Assembly (NCBI GenBank): GCA_964609625.1
Contig: CAZSRS010000001.1
Span: 62,001-126,000 of the forward strand
DNA length: 64,000 nucleotides
Source: G963674665 sp964609625
GTDB lineage: Bacteria > Desulfobacterota > Desulfovibrionia > Desulfovibrionales > Desulfovibrionaceae
Direction of reading: 5' to 3'
In this document: piece by piece, positions 19,764-29,060 of the stretch
Layout: the number at the start of each line of letters is the position of its first letter
Numbering within the stretch: position 1 is the first letter of the stretch
Position numbers and translations under genes: made by a program
The notes under the pieces: model-generated
The model's database searches: none
Told to the model about the DNA's origin: nothing
What the model saw: the letters and a program-made list of their open reading frames with translations, nothing else

Positions 19764-20105
19764 TTATAAAGACTCTCCCTTGGATAGCGCATCCGCGAGT
19801 GAGTCGTGTATGGGGAACATCGTTGCGAATCCGGATATGGAAAATACTTCCTGCACCATGCCCAGCAGGCTGCAAAAGCTGATATTGCCCTGCACGGACT
19901 TGATCTTCTTGGCCGCGGCGAGAATGCTGCGCAGCCCCGCGCTGCTGATGTATTCCAACCCGCCCAGATCGATGATCAGGGTCTTTTCTCCGGTCTCGAT
20001 CCAGTCGCTGCACTCCTTTTCGAACTCAGGGGCAGAGACGGCGTCCATGCGTCCCTTGACCTTGATGACCAAAGCATTGCCTTGTTTACCGCTGTCAAAC
20101 TCCAT
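19764..20105 (-). CDS. STAS-domain anti-sigma factor antagonist
   Basis: A 113-residue single STAS domain protein. The core LIIDLGGLEYISSAGLRSILAA holds the phosphorylatable serine (SSAG), and the usual helix follows (QEVFSISGF). The ATG at 20105 has GGAGG six bases upstream; the frame extends to 20171 without similarity. It lies 13 bases before the RsbW-like start at 19750, so the two are one transcription unit and likely form a partner-switching pair. Confidence 0.9.
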   Translation of the reverse strand: MEFDSGKQGNALVIKVKGRMDAVSAPEFEKECSDWIETGEKTLIIDLGGLEYISSAGLRSILAAAKKIKSVQGNISFCSLLGMVQEVFSISGFATMFPIHDSLADALSKGESL

Positions 20106-20950
20106 ACTTTCCTCCAGAATATACGTTTCCGAATGCAAGACTCCGGACACCCGCGTGGTATGCCGTGTCAAACATCGTGATTTGTTCTTTCCGAAAAATA
20201 GCTTCGGGCCTTGGAACCTTGCCGACCTCTCCCTCTTCTCTGCCTATCCAGAATACAACCCTGCTCCGACTACTGCAATAGCTGTGATACAATTTGGGGC
20301 CATTGCCGACAGACATCGACCGACAAAAAGCACTACTCGTGAGGCGGCTCCGCTCCCAATGCGCGGGGAACGGCTGCCTGGGGTTCCGTCTCGGTGTTCG
20401 CCCCCGTGGGCGCGGCCTTGCTCTATCACCGGCAGGTAGAGAAGTCCATGTCACATGACCCGCGACCAAACAGGCACGAGAAGGGGGCACGTCTTTACAA
20501 CCCTGCTTCGGGATCGTAGACTGAAACCAAGATGTGATCGCCGAGCGCAACTCGGTCTCGCGCGACAGGACGCCGCGCCTCAAGCGAAGTCCGTATAAGG
20601 CTTGGCGAAACCGTTTCTCGCCAGGACACTGCAATCAATAATTTGTTTGCATCTCGGTTTGAGAAGAAGCCACCACGTGTAACTCGCTCAGGACCAAAGG
20701 GAATCCATGGCCCCGGCTATCAGGGAATCAGGATGAACGCGCCCCGCGCCAAGGTCGGGAAACAGCGGTTGTCGGTGCTGCTCACCCCGCGCTCCCTTAA
20801 GACTTCGCTCCGCATGGAGGATGTCTTGCGTCTGGAGCAGGACTCCATCTACCTCACTCCACCGAAATGGATAAACATCGGTCCGGACGGCCGGCGCTCA
20901 ACCGCCCACGGCACTCGAACATCCAGTCCGTCGATACCCGGGAAGTGACC
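20106..20950. other. Gene-poor region with a copy of a dispersed palindromic repeat
   Basis: About 845 bases between divergent genes. Frames at 20095-20634 (minus) and 20643-20948 (plus) are open, but their products have no recognisable features. The region contains an imperfect hairpin at 20598-20625 that resembles the palindrome at 34238-34269. Promoters for the STAS pair (minus) and the small secreted protein (plus) must lie here; no clear boxes were assigned. Confidence 0.45.
20598..20625. repeat. Dispersed palindromic repeat, copy 1
   Basis: TGGCGAAAC (20603-20611) pairs with GTTTCTCGCCA (20613-20623) except for a two-base insertion. The flanks AAGGC before and CTGCA-TC after are shared with the copy at 34238-34269, which is perfectly palindromic. 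Common descent or a shared recognition site is implied; both copies are intergenic. Confidence 0.5.
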
Positions 20951-21340
20951 ATGAAACGCCTCCCCACGCCGCTCCCGCCCCTTGCCCTCTTCCTGGTGTT
21001 CCTGGTCTTCTTCACTCCCTGTCAGGCTTTCGCTTGGCCCGACGGCACCACCCAAGACAAGAACAAGGCCTGCACCATGAAACTCACGGACCAGGGCGAC
21101 GGGAAGTTCCTCATCGGGCTCATCTGCGAGAAACGCAAGATTCTGTCCTACTGGATCTGTCCAGAAGTGGAAAATACTGTCTTCACCCCCTACGAATGTG
21201 TAGAAAGGGAAACCCAGTCCGTGGATCCTATCCACGGCAAACAGATCACCAGCACGGGGCGTGTCATGCGCATTTTCGCTCCCAGCAAGGACCGCGTCCC
21301 ATTAGTGCTCTGTGGAAGGCTATGCGACCCTACCGAGTAG
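20951..21340 (+). CDS. Small secreted cysteine-containing protein, unknown
   Basis: A 129-residue protein with a clear Sec signal peptide (MKRLPTPLPPLALFLVFLVFFTPCQAFA, cleavage probable after AFA). The mature part of about 100 residues has several cysteines (KACTM, LICEK, WICPE, YECVE, VLCGRLC), suggesting disulfides or metal binding in the periplasm. I do not recognise the family. The ATG at 20951 follows GGAAGTG. Its last 19 bases overlap the start of the next gene, so translation is coupled to the solute-binding fusion protein, and the two products probably work together in the periplasm. Confidence 0.7.
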   Translation: MKRLPTPLPPLALFLVFLVFFTPCQAFAWPDGTTQDKNKACTMKLTDQGDGKFLIGLICEKRKILSYWICPEVENTVFTPYECVERETQSVDPIHGKQITSTGRVMRIFAPSKDRVPLVLCGRLCDPTE

Positions 21341-22470
21341 CGTCACTTTTCCTGACCCTGATTCTGCTGCTGCCGACCTGCACGCACGCAGCCAAGAAAC
21401 AGGTCTTCTACGGATTCCACCAGGCCTTCCCGCCACTGTCCTACGTGGAAAACGGTCAGGCCAAAGGCTTTGATCTCGATCTGCTGCACGCGGCCCTGGA
21501 GGGCAGCGATTTCGAGGTCATACCGCGCCCCATGCCCTGGGAGCAGGTGTTGCTCGGCCTGCGGCAGGGAGGCATCCACCTCACCTCGGGCATGGCCAGC
21601 ACCCCCACCCGCGAACAGGCCTTTCTCTTCAGCGAACGCCCCAGTGTACCCATGGTCACCCGCCTGTATCAGCAACCCAAGGGCGCACTGATGAGCTTCG
21701 CGGCGCTCAAGGGCAAGCGGGTCTCGGTGCGACGTGACTCCCTCTACCAGTACGAACTCCAGAACCTGGGGCTCCATCTGGACATCCGGCTGTTTCCCTC
21801 ACACCTCCAGGCCTTGCAGGCCCTGTTCAACGGCGAAGTCCTGGCGTTCGCCGGCGGAGACCGCATCGCCGAACACCTGATCCAGACAAACAGTCTGCAC
21901 GGCATCTGCGCCACAGGGCAACCCCTGTCGGTGACCATGCTGCATTACGCCCTGCGTCACGACCAGGAAGACCTCAAGAATGCGTTGGACAAGGGGCTCA
22001 ATCGGCTCTGGTACTCGGGCAACTACGACACGCTCTTTCGCAAATGGTTCGTCCGGGAATTGCAAGAGGCCGAGGTGACCAAGCTCCTGGCCATGGCCAG
22101 GGAGGGTGCGAACACCTCCTACGTACCCTACACCATGAAACCCAGTGGCGCGGCCGTTCTCACAGCCTCGGGCCGCTTCTACGCCGCCGGCGCGGTTGAA
22201 AACGGCCTGCCGGTCCTGAATTCCAGCGCCCTGCGCGTTGCCGTGCAACGTGCCGTGTCCAGCGGTGACACCGACCTGCGCGCCGCACTCTGCCTGTCCT
22301 CCGAGGGGCGGGTAGTACCCCCTGACGCCGATGACCGCCAACTGCTCCTGCAATTCGGCCGCGGTGTCCTCGTGGTCACCGAACCCTCGCCCAAGCGTTA
22401 TGAAGTCCGCATGGCCCCCGAACTGCTTCCCCGGAAGGATGGTTTCACCCCCTGGGAGGGCATGTTCTGA
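21322..22470 (+). CDS. Periplasmic solute-binding protein (SBP_bac_3) fused to a zinc-less cytidine deaminase-like domain
   Basis: A 382-residue exported protein. After a signal peptide (to about residue 23) comes a family 3 solute-binding domain (FHQAFPPLSYVENGQAKGFDLDLL ... LTSGMASTPTREQAFLFSE ... GKRVSVRRDS; about 27-250). From about residue 266 the sequence follows cytidine deaminase closely: YVPYTMKPSGAAVLT, FYAAGAVENG, RVAVQRAVSSGDT, PDADDRQLLLQF and a terminal ELLP. The zinc/catalytic residues are all replaced: CAER reads SALR and PCGACRQ reads PDADDRQ. So the fold is kept but catalysis is not expected. GGAAGG precedes the ATG. No permease or ATPase is near; it may serve as a sensor or binding module. 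Confidence 0.85.
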   Translation: MRPYRVASLFLTLILLLPTCTHAAKKQVFYGFHQAFPPLSYVENGQAKGFDLDLLHAALEGSDFEVIPRPMPWEQVLLGLRQGGIHLTSGMASTPTREQAFLFSERPSVPMVTRLYQQPKGALMSFAALKGKRVSVRRDSLYQYELQNLGLHLDIRLFPSHLQALQALFNGEVLAFAGGDRIAEHLIQTNSLHGICATGQPLSVTMLHYALRHDQEDLKNALDKGLNRLWYSGNYDTLFRKWFVRELQEAEVTKLLAMAREGANTSYVPYTMKPSGAAVLTASGRFYAAGAVENGLPVLNSSALRVAVQRAVSSGDTDLRAALCLSSEGRVVPPDADDRQLLLQFGRGVLVVTEPSPKRYEVRMAPELLPRKDGFTPWEGMF

Positions 22471-22560
22471 TGCCTTACACCACGGTGTTTTCCAGCAACT
22501 TGACCCCGCCACGGCATCGTGGAATAGGGAAATCACGTCCGCGATTGAGAGGAGAGAATC

Positions 22561-22752
22561 ATGACCCAAGGATCCGACTACGAACAGCGCATGATGCGTA
22601 AGGAACGCGAGGAACGTTGCAACCTGGAGAAGGTCTGCAAGGAACTGGACGAACTCCGGGGGCGGGTGCGACACCTCGAAGAACTCGTCGGTTCCCTGGC
22701 CGGCAAGATCAATGTCGACCCCAAGGAACACTGGAAGTACTGGAAGGCCTGA
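22561..22752 (+). CDS. Small coiled-coil protein, unknown
   Basis: A 63-residue, highly charged protein with heptad character over most of its length (RKEREERCNLEKVCKELDELRGRVRHLEELVGSLAGKI), ending in HWKYWKA. GAGGAG lies 6 bases before the ATG, which supports translation. It follows the solute-binding fusion gene by 90 bases and could be cotranscribed. No family recognised; a dimerising regulator or structural peptide is possible. Confidence 0.65.
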   Translation: MTQGSDYEQRMMRKEREERCNLEKVCKELDELRGRVRHLEELVGSLAGKINVDPKEHWKYWKA

Positions 22753-22910
22753 ATCTGGCCAACGCCTCGCCCCTGTCTTTGCGTCCGGCCAAAGCCAGCC
22801 GCATGCGCCCGACTGGGGCTCCTCCCGCCGTCCTCGACGCTGCTGTACTCATCCCGCAAGCCCCAACGCCTTCCTAAGGACAAGAAACGGCGCCCGCCCT
22901 CCGATCATTT

Positions 22911-25900
22911 CTACGTGTCTTGGGCCCACCAGTTGGGCTGCGCCGTAAGCAGGTTTTCAGCCGCTTTGGAATCCAGGGGGCGGGAAGCCAGATATCCCTG
23001 AAAATAATCGCAGTTCATGGATTTGAGATGCTCCACTTGCATCTGTGTCTCCACACCCTCGGCCACGACCTCCATGCCCAGATTGTGTGCCAGGACCACG
23101 ATGGCCCGCACGATTTCCGTATCCTCTTCATCGTTTCCCAGACGCGAGACAAAGGAACGGTCTATCTTCAAGGTGTCGAGGGGAAACTGATGCAGATAGG
23201 CCAGTGACGAGTATCCGGTGCCGAAATCGTCGATGGACAACTTGACGTTGAGATCCTTGAGCCGCCGGAGCATGATGCGAGCCGATTGGGCATTCTCCAT
23301 GACCACGCTCTCCGTGATTTCCAGCTTGAGATGCTGCATGTCCAGGCCGATGTCGTTGACAGTGCCGTTGATTTGCTCGATGAGATCAGATTGCAGGAAT
23401 TGTTTGGCGGAGAGATTAACACTGATCTCAAGATTGTTGCATGCCGGATAGTCCTGCTGCCACTGCCTGATCTGACGACAGGCGTCCTCCAGGGCCAGAA
23501 GTCCGATGGGGATGATCAAACCGGAGTCCTCGGCCACGGGGACAAACTCGTCGGGAAAAATCATACCCCTGCCGGGGTGGTGCCAACGCAGTAGAGCCTC
23601 GAAACCTATGATCACTCCACGCTCCAAGGAGACGATGGGCTGGTAATGGACCACGAATTCCCGGTTGTCCACGGCACGTCGCAGGTCGTTTTCCAGGCGC
23701 AGGATGTCCGCGGCCTGTTCCCGCATGCCTGACTGGAAGAGCTTGACACGGTTGCGGCCGCCGGTCTTGGCTCTGTACATGGCAATTTCCGCGTCTCGCA
23801 GGATCATCTCGGGCCGGTCGTGCTCCTCCGCGCCTACCACGATGCCGATGCTGGCCGAGCTGAAAATCTCGTGATCGTTGATGACCATGGGCCTGTTCAG
23901 GGTCTCTTGCAGGGTGCGCGCCAGATTCAAGGCCTGACGCGGCGAGTCCACCTCGTCCAGAAGCACCGCGAATTCGTCGCCGCCGAGGCGCGAGACCGTG
24001 TCCGTGCTGCTCACCAATTCCGCGAGTTTCCTGGAGATGGCGTAGATGAGCTGGTCTCCAGCCTGATGCCCGAGGCTGTCGTTGACCACCTTGAAGCGGT
24101 CCAGGTCCAGGTAGAGCAGGGCAAACAGAGGGAAGCGGCGCTGCTTGAGCCTTTGGATGGTGCGTTGCAGCCTGTCCAACAGCAGCGCCCTGTTGGGAAA
24201 TCCCGTCAGGGTGTCGTGAAAGGTTTGGAACACCAGTTGCTCTTCGGCGCGCTTGCGCTCCGTGATGTCCTGATACACGATGTAGGCGCCCTCGGGACGG
24301 CCGTCGATGATCACCGGAAAGCTGAGCACGGCCACGTTGACCAGCCGGCCGTCCTTGCGCTTTCGCACGGTCTCCAGCTGCGCGGCTTTCGCGGATTCAA
24401 GTTCGCCGCGGATTTCCGGCGCCTCGCTACGCTGCGGCAAGGGTACGATGCGTTCAACCAACGATCTGCCCTCCAATTCCACCTCGCTGTACTGGAACAA
24501 ACCCTCAAACGCCTTGTTGACCTTGCGCACCCGACATTCGCCATCATAAAGAGCGATGCCCAGGGGCGAATTCTCGAACAACTGCTGGAAATAGGCCTTC
24601 TGTAGCAGTATCTCGCGTTCGGTCAACTTACGTTCCGTGATGTCCGTCACGTAGGCGGCCAAGTATTCCACATCGCCGCGAACATTGCACACTGGCACGA
24701 AAATGTTCTGGAAGATGCGCCCATGATTTTCGTCCTCAAAGACAACCGTCCGCCTTTCGCAGATAGCCTCAAACCCCTTTTCATGACGCAGTTCGTAAAC
24801 TTCCCAGGGAATGACCCCATGCACCAGGTTCCCCACGAGTTCATCGCGCATTCTCCCCAGGCGTGTGCAAACCACTTGGTTGACCTCCACGATGAACCCA
24901 TCCGGGTCGAGCAGGATGGCTCCTTCCGGGAGGGCGTCGAAAAACGCGCGCAGGATGAGTTCACTCTGGCGCAGGCTCTGCTCCACGCGCTCCCTGTCCC
25001 GAATCTCCCTGGTCAGTTCAAGGTTACCGCGCTCCAGTTCCTGGTTGCGGGAGCTGATCTCGGCCTCGGCGCTCTTCAGTTGCTGCATGTTCCGCACGAT
25101 GCGCTGGACCATGGCGGCGATACTCTGTTCCAGAATGCGCAGTTCGGTACGGCTCGCCACCTGGATGGGGTGCGTGAGATCGCCTCCCGCGATGCGGTTC
25201 ACGTCGCTGATGATCCGGTTGACGGGATTGGAGATGCGCTGTGCGACCAACAGGGAAAACACGACTGCCAGGGCCAGGAATCCGAAACTAATTCCTGCCT
25301 GGGTCCAGACAAGCCCGTGCAGTCTCTCGCGCAACAGCGCCGTGGAATAGGTCAGTTCCACCACCTTGGAGGCTGGCCAGCCATCCGGTCCACTCAACTC
25401 CACGAGATGGTAGCGTACCAGGGTTCCCTCCGCCTCGTTGCGCTCCTCCAGGTCCCGGTTCTGCTTGACAACTTGCTTGATCCGCTTCAGGACGGGCTCC
25501 TCGGCCTTGGTGCGCAGGGGGTCTTTTTCCAGGTAACCGTGGCTTCCGAACACTCGGACCCGCTCCAGGGCCGGATTGAGGCGTTTCAACTCCTCGGTGA
25601 CGTCGTTGTAGTTCAACTCTTGGATCAGGGCGCTGAATTCCTGGGCAAGCACCCCGATCTCCAGGATGTGTTTGCCGTTGGGCAACAACAGATAGGAGTA
25701 TTGGCGCAAGACACCGGTCTTGATCTCCACGTCCACTGGGCCTGTGACGACCTTACCCGGTGCCAGGGTGGACCGCAGATGCGTCCAGAAGTCCTTGAAT
25801 CGCGAGAGGTCCAAACCCACGTCCTGCGCCAGGGTGGAGTGCACCACTTGGCCGGTGCCGACGTCGACCACGTAGAAATCCAGGTGTTCGCCGAAACGGG

Positions 25901-26261
25901 TCTTGAGGGGCTGGAGATCCATGTCTTCCAGCCTGCCTTCGACCGCGTCATGGACATGTGCGAAGGCGGCGAAGGCCGGCCCCAGGTCTTTCTCCAGGGC
26001 TTGTTGCAACAGCCTGTACCCCCCCTCGATCTTGCGCAGGGCCGTGGCGATGCCGGCCTCGCTTTGCCGCTGCATAAGGTATTGACTGTGTTCCAGATCC
26101 TTTTTGGCCGTGAAGTAATTCGTCAGTGAGAAGGCCACAAGCAGCGGGACCAGCAACGCCAGGATGATCAGCAACACGCTGTATCTGAAGGGTAAATAGG
26201 CTTCCCGCGCTACTGGTGCCTCGCCCTTCACCTTCATAATCTGGGATGCCTGTTCCCGCAT
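22911..26261 (-). CDS. Membrane sensor GGDEF-EAL protein with HAMP and two PAS domains
   Basis: A 1116-residue cyclic-di-GMP signalling protein. Order: membrane helix (26-50), periplasmic sensor region (about 50-320), second helix (about 322-344), HAMP (ISNPVNRIISDVNRIAGGDLTH, about 347-400), PAS (about 433-545), PAS/PAC (about 553-675), GGDEF with intact RLGGDEF (about 757-763), EAL with intact EALLRW (about 885-890) and DDFGTGYSS. Both enzymatic motifs are complete, so the protein may make or degrade c-di-GMP depending on signals. AGGAG lies about 10 bases before ATG 26261. It is divergent from a TetR-family gene. Confidence 0.93.
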   Translation of the reverse strand: MREQASQIMKVKGEAPVAREAYLPFRYSVLLIILALLVPLLVAFSLTNYFTAKKDLEHSQYLMQRQSEAGIATALRKIEGGYRLLQQALEKDLGPAFAAFAHVHDAVEGRLEDMDLQPLKTRFGEHLDFYVVDVGTGQVVHSTLAQDVGLDLSRFKDFWTHLRSTLAPGKVVTGPVDVEIKTGVLRQYSYLLLPNGKHILEIGVLAQEFSALIQELNYNDVTEELKRLNPALERVRVFGSHGYLEKDPLRTKAEEPVLKRIKQVVKQNRDLEERNEAEGTLVRYHLVELSGPDGWPASKVVELTYSTALLRERLHGLVWTQAGISFGFLALAVVFSLLVAQRISNPVNRIISDVNRIAGGDLTHPIQVASRTELRILEQSIAAMVQRIVRNMQQLKSAEAEISSRNQELERGNLELTREIRDRERVEQSLRQSELILRAFFDALPEGAILLDPDGFIVEVNQVVCTRLGRMRDELVGNLVHGVIPWEVYELRHEKGFEAICERRTVVFEDENHGRIFQNIFVPVCNVRGDVEYLAAYVTDITERKLTEREILLQKAYFQQLFENSPLGIALYDGECRVRKVNKAFEGLFQYSEVELEGRSLVERIVPLPQRSEAPEIRGELESAKAAQLETVRKRKDGRLVNVAVLSFPVIIDGRPEGAYIVYQDITERKRAEEQLVFQTFHDTLTGFPNRALLLDRLQRTIQRLKQRRFPLFALLYLDLDRFKVVNDSLGHQAGDQLIYAISRKLAELVSSTDTVSRLGGDEFAVLLDEVDSPRQALNLARTLQETLNRPMVINDHEIFSSASIGIVVGAEEHDRPEMILRDAEIAMYRAKTGGRNRVKLFQSGMREQAADILRLENDLRRAVDNREFVVHYQPIVSLERGVIIGFEALLRWHHPGRGMIFPDEFVPVAEDSGLIIPIGLLALEDACRQIRQWQQDYPACNNLEISVNLSAKQFLQSDLIEQINGTVNDIGLDMQHLKLEITESVVMENAQSARIMLRRLKDLNVKLSIDDFGTGYSSLAYLHQFPLDTLKIDRSFVSRLGNDEEDTEIVRAIVVLAHNLGMEVVAEGVETQMQVEHLKSMNCDYFQGYLASRPLDSKAAENLLTAQPNWWAQDT

Positions 26262-26429
26262 TGCCAGCTGCTCCTGAAACGAGAGTGGAAGCTACCGAAC
26301 GCCTTGCTTAATTATTGTGCCAACATATTCATATCCCGGAAATATTGCAATAAGTTGTCGATTTGCCCTTGACTTCTCCCTGGGATAGACTGTTTTGCCT
26401 CCAAAACGTACCAAAGGAATCTGTTTCCC

Positions 26430-27074
26430 ATGGCCAAAATCATCCCCATCGACCGTCCCCAAAGCACGCGCGACCGCTTCATCCAGGCCGTTGGCACAAC
26501 CCTGGCAGCCAGGGGCTTTGCCGGCCTCACCCCGGACAGCGTAGCCCGTGAAGCAGGACTGCAGAAAAGTCTCATCCGCCATGTGTTCGGCACGTTCGCC
26601 GGGCTTGTCTCAACCTATGGCCGCAGCCCCCTGTTCTGGCCTTCGGCCTTGGAGTTGATGGACGACAGGAAGGACCAGCTGTGCGCACTCCCCCCCGAGC
26701 GCCAAATGGCCTGGTTTTTCAAGGAGTACTACAGGGCGTTGCGCCGCCGGCCGAAGACCGTGCGTATTCTCGCATGGGAACTACACGAGGGGCAGCACCG
26801 TTACACCCCCCTGCTGGACTATCCCCGGGTACGTTGCGCCTTGGAATTTTTCGAGTTGTTGCGCGAGGACACTCCGGACGACGTGGACCTCTCGGCCATC
26901 GTGGTTGTCCTGGCAGGCGCGGTGAATCATCTGCTGGTCATGTCCCTGACCAAGCGTCATTTCGGGGGAGTGGCTCTGGATTCCGAGCGGGGGCACGAAC
27001 GCATCGAACAGGCCATCGACCTGCTCCTCGAGCATGCGCTCACTTCTCCACAACCTCGACGGGAGCAGGGATAA
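26430..27074 (+). CDS. TetR-family transcriptional regulator
   Basis: A 214-residue regulator. The N-terminal three-helix DNA-binding domain is typical (TRDRFIQAVGTTLAARGFAGLTPDSVAREAGLQKSLIRHVFGTF, residues 12-55); the HTH itself is SVAREAGLQKSLIRHVFG. The ligand-binding domain is unassigned. The target may be itself or the divergent GGDEF-EAL gene. The start at 26430 gives the usual N-terminal length; its ribosome site is weak. It converges with the PP-loop gene. Confidence 0.85.
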   Translation: MAKIIPIDRPQSTRDRFIQAVGTTLAARGFAGLTPDSVAREAGLQKSLIRHVFGTFAGLVSTYGRSPLFWPSALELMDDRKDQLCALPPERQMAWFFKEYYRALRRRPKTVRILAWELHEGQHRYTPLLDYPRVRCALEFFELLREDTPDDVDLSAIVVVLAGAVNHLLVMSLTKRHFGGVALDSERGHERIEQAIDLLLEHALTSPQPRREQG

Positions 27075-27116
27075 CCGGTCCTTGCCCCATCGACCGCATC
27101 GTGGCGCACGCGGATA

Positions 27117-28199
27117 CTATTCCACCACCCCCACGGCCTTGGCCTTTTTTTCCTCCAGGGCCTGCTCCCAACCGGGCTCGAGCCAGTCACCGTTCCTGTT
27201 GGGAATGCTCTGAACGCTCTCCTCGCGCTCCTGGTGGACCAAGCGCACCATGACGGGGCCACCAGCCTTGCAGGCCTTGGGCGAGAAAGAGGCCACAAAT
27301 GCGGCCGCGCCATGGATCACGGGGAGACTCCAATCTTCCGCCAGGGGTCGGCCCAGGGCCATAGGTCCCGGAAAATCCTGGGTCTTGAATACGTAGTCAC
27401 CAGGTTCCACCATCTTTTCCAGCTTCTGATTGTCGGCCTGGTTGCGTCCAATGACCAGCCAATGGGCTCCGCTCCAATACTGCCGTCCGATGTTGGCGAG
27501 CATGAAATCGCGAGGCCGGGGCACGGTGAAATGCCTGAGCAGCGGCCAGTAGCGTCGGGCCGATTCCACTTCAGCCAACATGCACCCTCCGGCCGGTGTG
27601 GGTATTTCCGGAAGCTTGTATTTCTCGGCCAGGGCGAGTTGATCCCTGCGACCGCGGCCGCTGATCGCCAGGAGACGTTCACGATCCACCAGCCCCTGTT
27701 CCTCAACTGGAGTGGGGTCCAAACGTTTGGCGCTCAAGGGCCGCAGCAGGACGTCGCGGACCCCGGCGTCACGGCGGATGATGTTCAGGGTGTCACGGCG
27801 TTGCGACATGGGGCGCTGCCCCAATACCTCCCCCGAGGCAAGGCAGAAGGCGCCCTGCTGGCGCATGAACGCCGCGGCCGTGGCCGCCATGAGAATCTTG
27901 CAATCCACGCAGGGATTGAGGACCTTGCCGAAGCCGTAGACCGGCCCTTTCACGAGCATGTCGCAGAATTCAGTCCCGAGATCGCGAATCACGACGTCGA
28001 TGCCGAAATCCTCGCGCCAGCGCCGCAGCATCCAGGGCTTGCCGAAAAAAGGTGAGGTGAAGTGCAGAGCCTTGACGCGCAAGCCCTGCTCCTCCAGGAC
28101 CTTGACCGCCAGAATGCTGTCGAGACCGCCGGAAAACAGGGATACCACGTCGCAAGTTCTTTCCGTATTCATCAGGGTTTTCGTGTTCATCATGTTCAT
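27117..28199 (-). CDS. PP-loop ATPase with C-terminal NFACT-R-like domain (tRNA thiolation-like)
   Basis: About 360 residues. The PP-loop SGGLDSILAVKVL near residue 20 marks an ATP pyrophosphatase that adenylates its substrate, as in MnmA/ThiI-type tRNA sulfur-transfer enzymes. Conserved cysteines (NPCVDCK in the middle and PAGGCML) could carry sulfur or an iron-sulfur cluster. The last 120 residues (RPRDFMLANIGRQYWSGAHWLVIGRNQADNQKLEKM) look like NFACT-R (DUF814). Several start codons are possible (28238, 28199, 28193, 28190, 28172), none with a strong ribosome site; 28199 is a compromise. Desulfovibrio relatives are often annotated as tRNA methylaminomethyl-thiouridylate enzymes; the precise modification is unknown. 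Confidence 0.75.
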   Translation of the reverse strand: MNMMNTKTLMNTERTCDVVSLFSGGLDSILAVKVLEEQGLRVKALHFTSPFFGKPWMLRRWREDFGIDVVIRDLGTEFCDMLVKGPVYGFGKVLNPCVDCKILMAATAAAFMRQQGAFCLASGEVLGQRPMSQRRDTLNIIRRDAGVRDVLLRPLSAKRLDPTPVEEQGLVDRERLLAISGRGRRDQLALAEKYKLPEIPTPAGGCMLAEVESARRYWPLLRHFTVPRPRDFMLANIGRQYWSGAHWLVIGRNQADNQKLEKMVEPGDYVFKTQDFPGPMALGRPLAEDWSLPVIHGAAAFVASFSPKACKAGGPVMVRLVHQEREESVQSIPNRNGDWLEPGWEQALEEKKAKAVGVVE

Positions 28200-28337
28200 C
28201 ACCCGAGGATAAGCAAGCCCGCGATGTCTGGCAAGCATCGGGGCATTTTCCGACGCTTTGCAAAACCCGCTTTATGTGTCATTGAGAACATAACGGATAC
28301 ACAATGAAGAATCTGTTACTGGACAACGAGGATGACT

Positions 28338-28745
28338 ATGTCCGACTCCCCTCCCATGACCTTCAGGATGCGGCTTTGGCTGGAATCGCCCTCGGGATTC
28401 AAGTTCGGCCAGGGCACAGCCGAACTGCTCAGGCGCATAGAACGGGACGGCTCCCTGCGCAAGGCGGCCAACAGCATGGGGATGTCCTACCGCAGGGCCT
28501 GGGGGCGTCTGAAACGTTCCGAAGAGGACCTGGGACAGGATCTTGTTTGTAAGCCAGGCGGCAACAAGGCCGGATACCGACTCACCGCGGTCGGGGAGAA
28601 GCTCTTACGCGGCTTCGACGCCTGGCAGGAAGAGGTGCGGCATCATGCCGCCCAGGCCTGCACCCGTTGCTTCCCGCCTCCAGAATTCGACATGCACCCT
28701 GAAGAATCCATGACCACTCCGCACGACCTGGAGGGTGAACACTGA
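28338..28745 (+). CDS. ModE-like N-terminal winged-helix regulator
   Basis: A 135-residue protein with a ModE/LysR-type winged helix: GQGTAELLRRIERDGSLRKAANSMGMSYRRAWGRLKRSEEDLGQDLV, followed by GGNKAGYRLTAVGEKLL. There is no molybdate-binding (TOBE) domain; the C-terminus instead has an AQACTRCFPPP cysteine pair. ATG 28338 has GAGG six bases upstream and is preferred over ATG 28332, which has no spacing. It is divergent from the PP-loop gene. DNA-binding is secure; control by molybdate is not supported, as the sensor domain is missing. Confidence 0.8.
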   Translation: MSDSPPMTFRMRLWLESPSGFKFGQGTAELLRRIERDGSLRKAANSMGMSYRRAWGRLKRSEEDLGQDLVCKPGGNKAGYRLTAVGEKLLRGFDAWQEEVRHHAAQACTRCFPPPEFDMHPEESMTTPHDLEGEH

Positions 28746-28825
28746 AGCACCCCGCCTGAAAAAGACAATGAAAACAACGTGCAACATCGCCAGGTTATTC
28801 CATGCAAATGGTCTGGATTTTTGTC

Positions 28826-28854
28826 TTGCAGGCACAGCCCGCTTCTAGTACAGT
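28826..28854 (+). promoter_or_regulatory. Candidate sigma-70 promoter of the glutamate synthase operon
   Basis: TTGCAG (28826-28831), 17-base spacer, TACAGT (28849-28854). It would start transcription near 28861 and leave a leader of about 225 bases before the first glutamate synthase gene. Four of six matches in each box. Confidence 0.4.
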
Positions 28855-29038
28855 CCCCCGCCAGTCCTCGGCGGCTGAAGCCGCTTGGTCCCTCTGGTTT
28901 CGGTGATGCGTTGCAACGCCCGCATGTCATGGATATCGCGACCCGCTCTAGTCCGGCAGGTCCGTCCTTTCCCTCTGGCCTCGCAGATCAGGGATTCCGC
29001 CAAAGCGTGCGGCTCCCGGGCAATGCGTACCCCCAATA

Positions 29039-29060
29039 CCCCGCGACGAACGACGCGGGG
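29039..29060 (+). promoter_or_regulatory. Stem-loop in the leader of the glutamate synthase operon
   Basis: CCCCGCG (29039-29045), loop ACGAACGA, CGCGGGG (29054-29060), 24 bases before the ATG at 29085. A second short hairpin (GCGGC TGAA GCCGC) lies near 28870. Together they suggest a structured leader; no known riboswitch class was recognised. Confidence 0.4.

Noticed and set aside
20643..20948. 101-residue plus-strand frame before the secreted protein gene
   Set aside because: Weak start region and composition without features; it could be real, but nothing in the sequence supports it.
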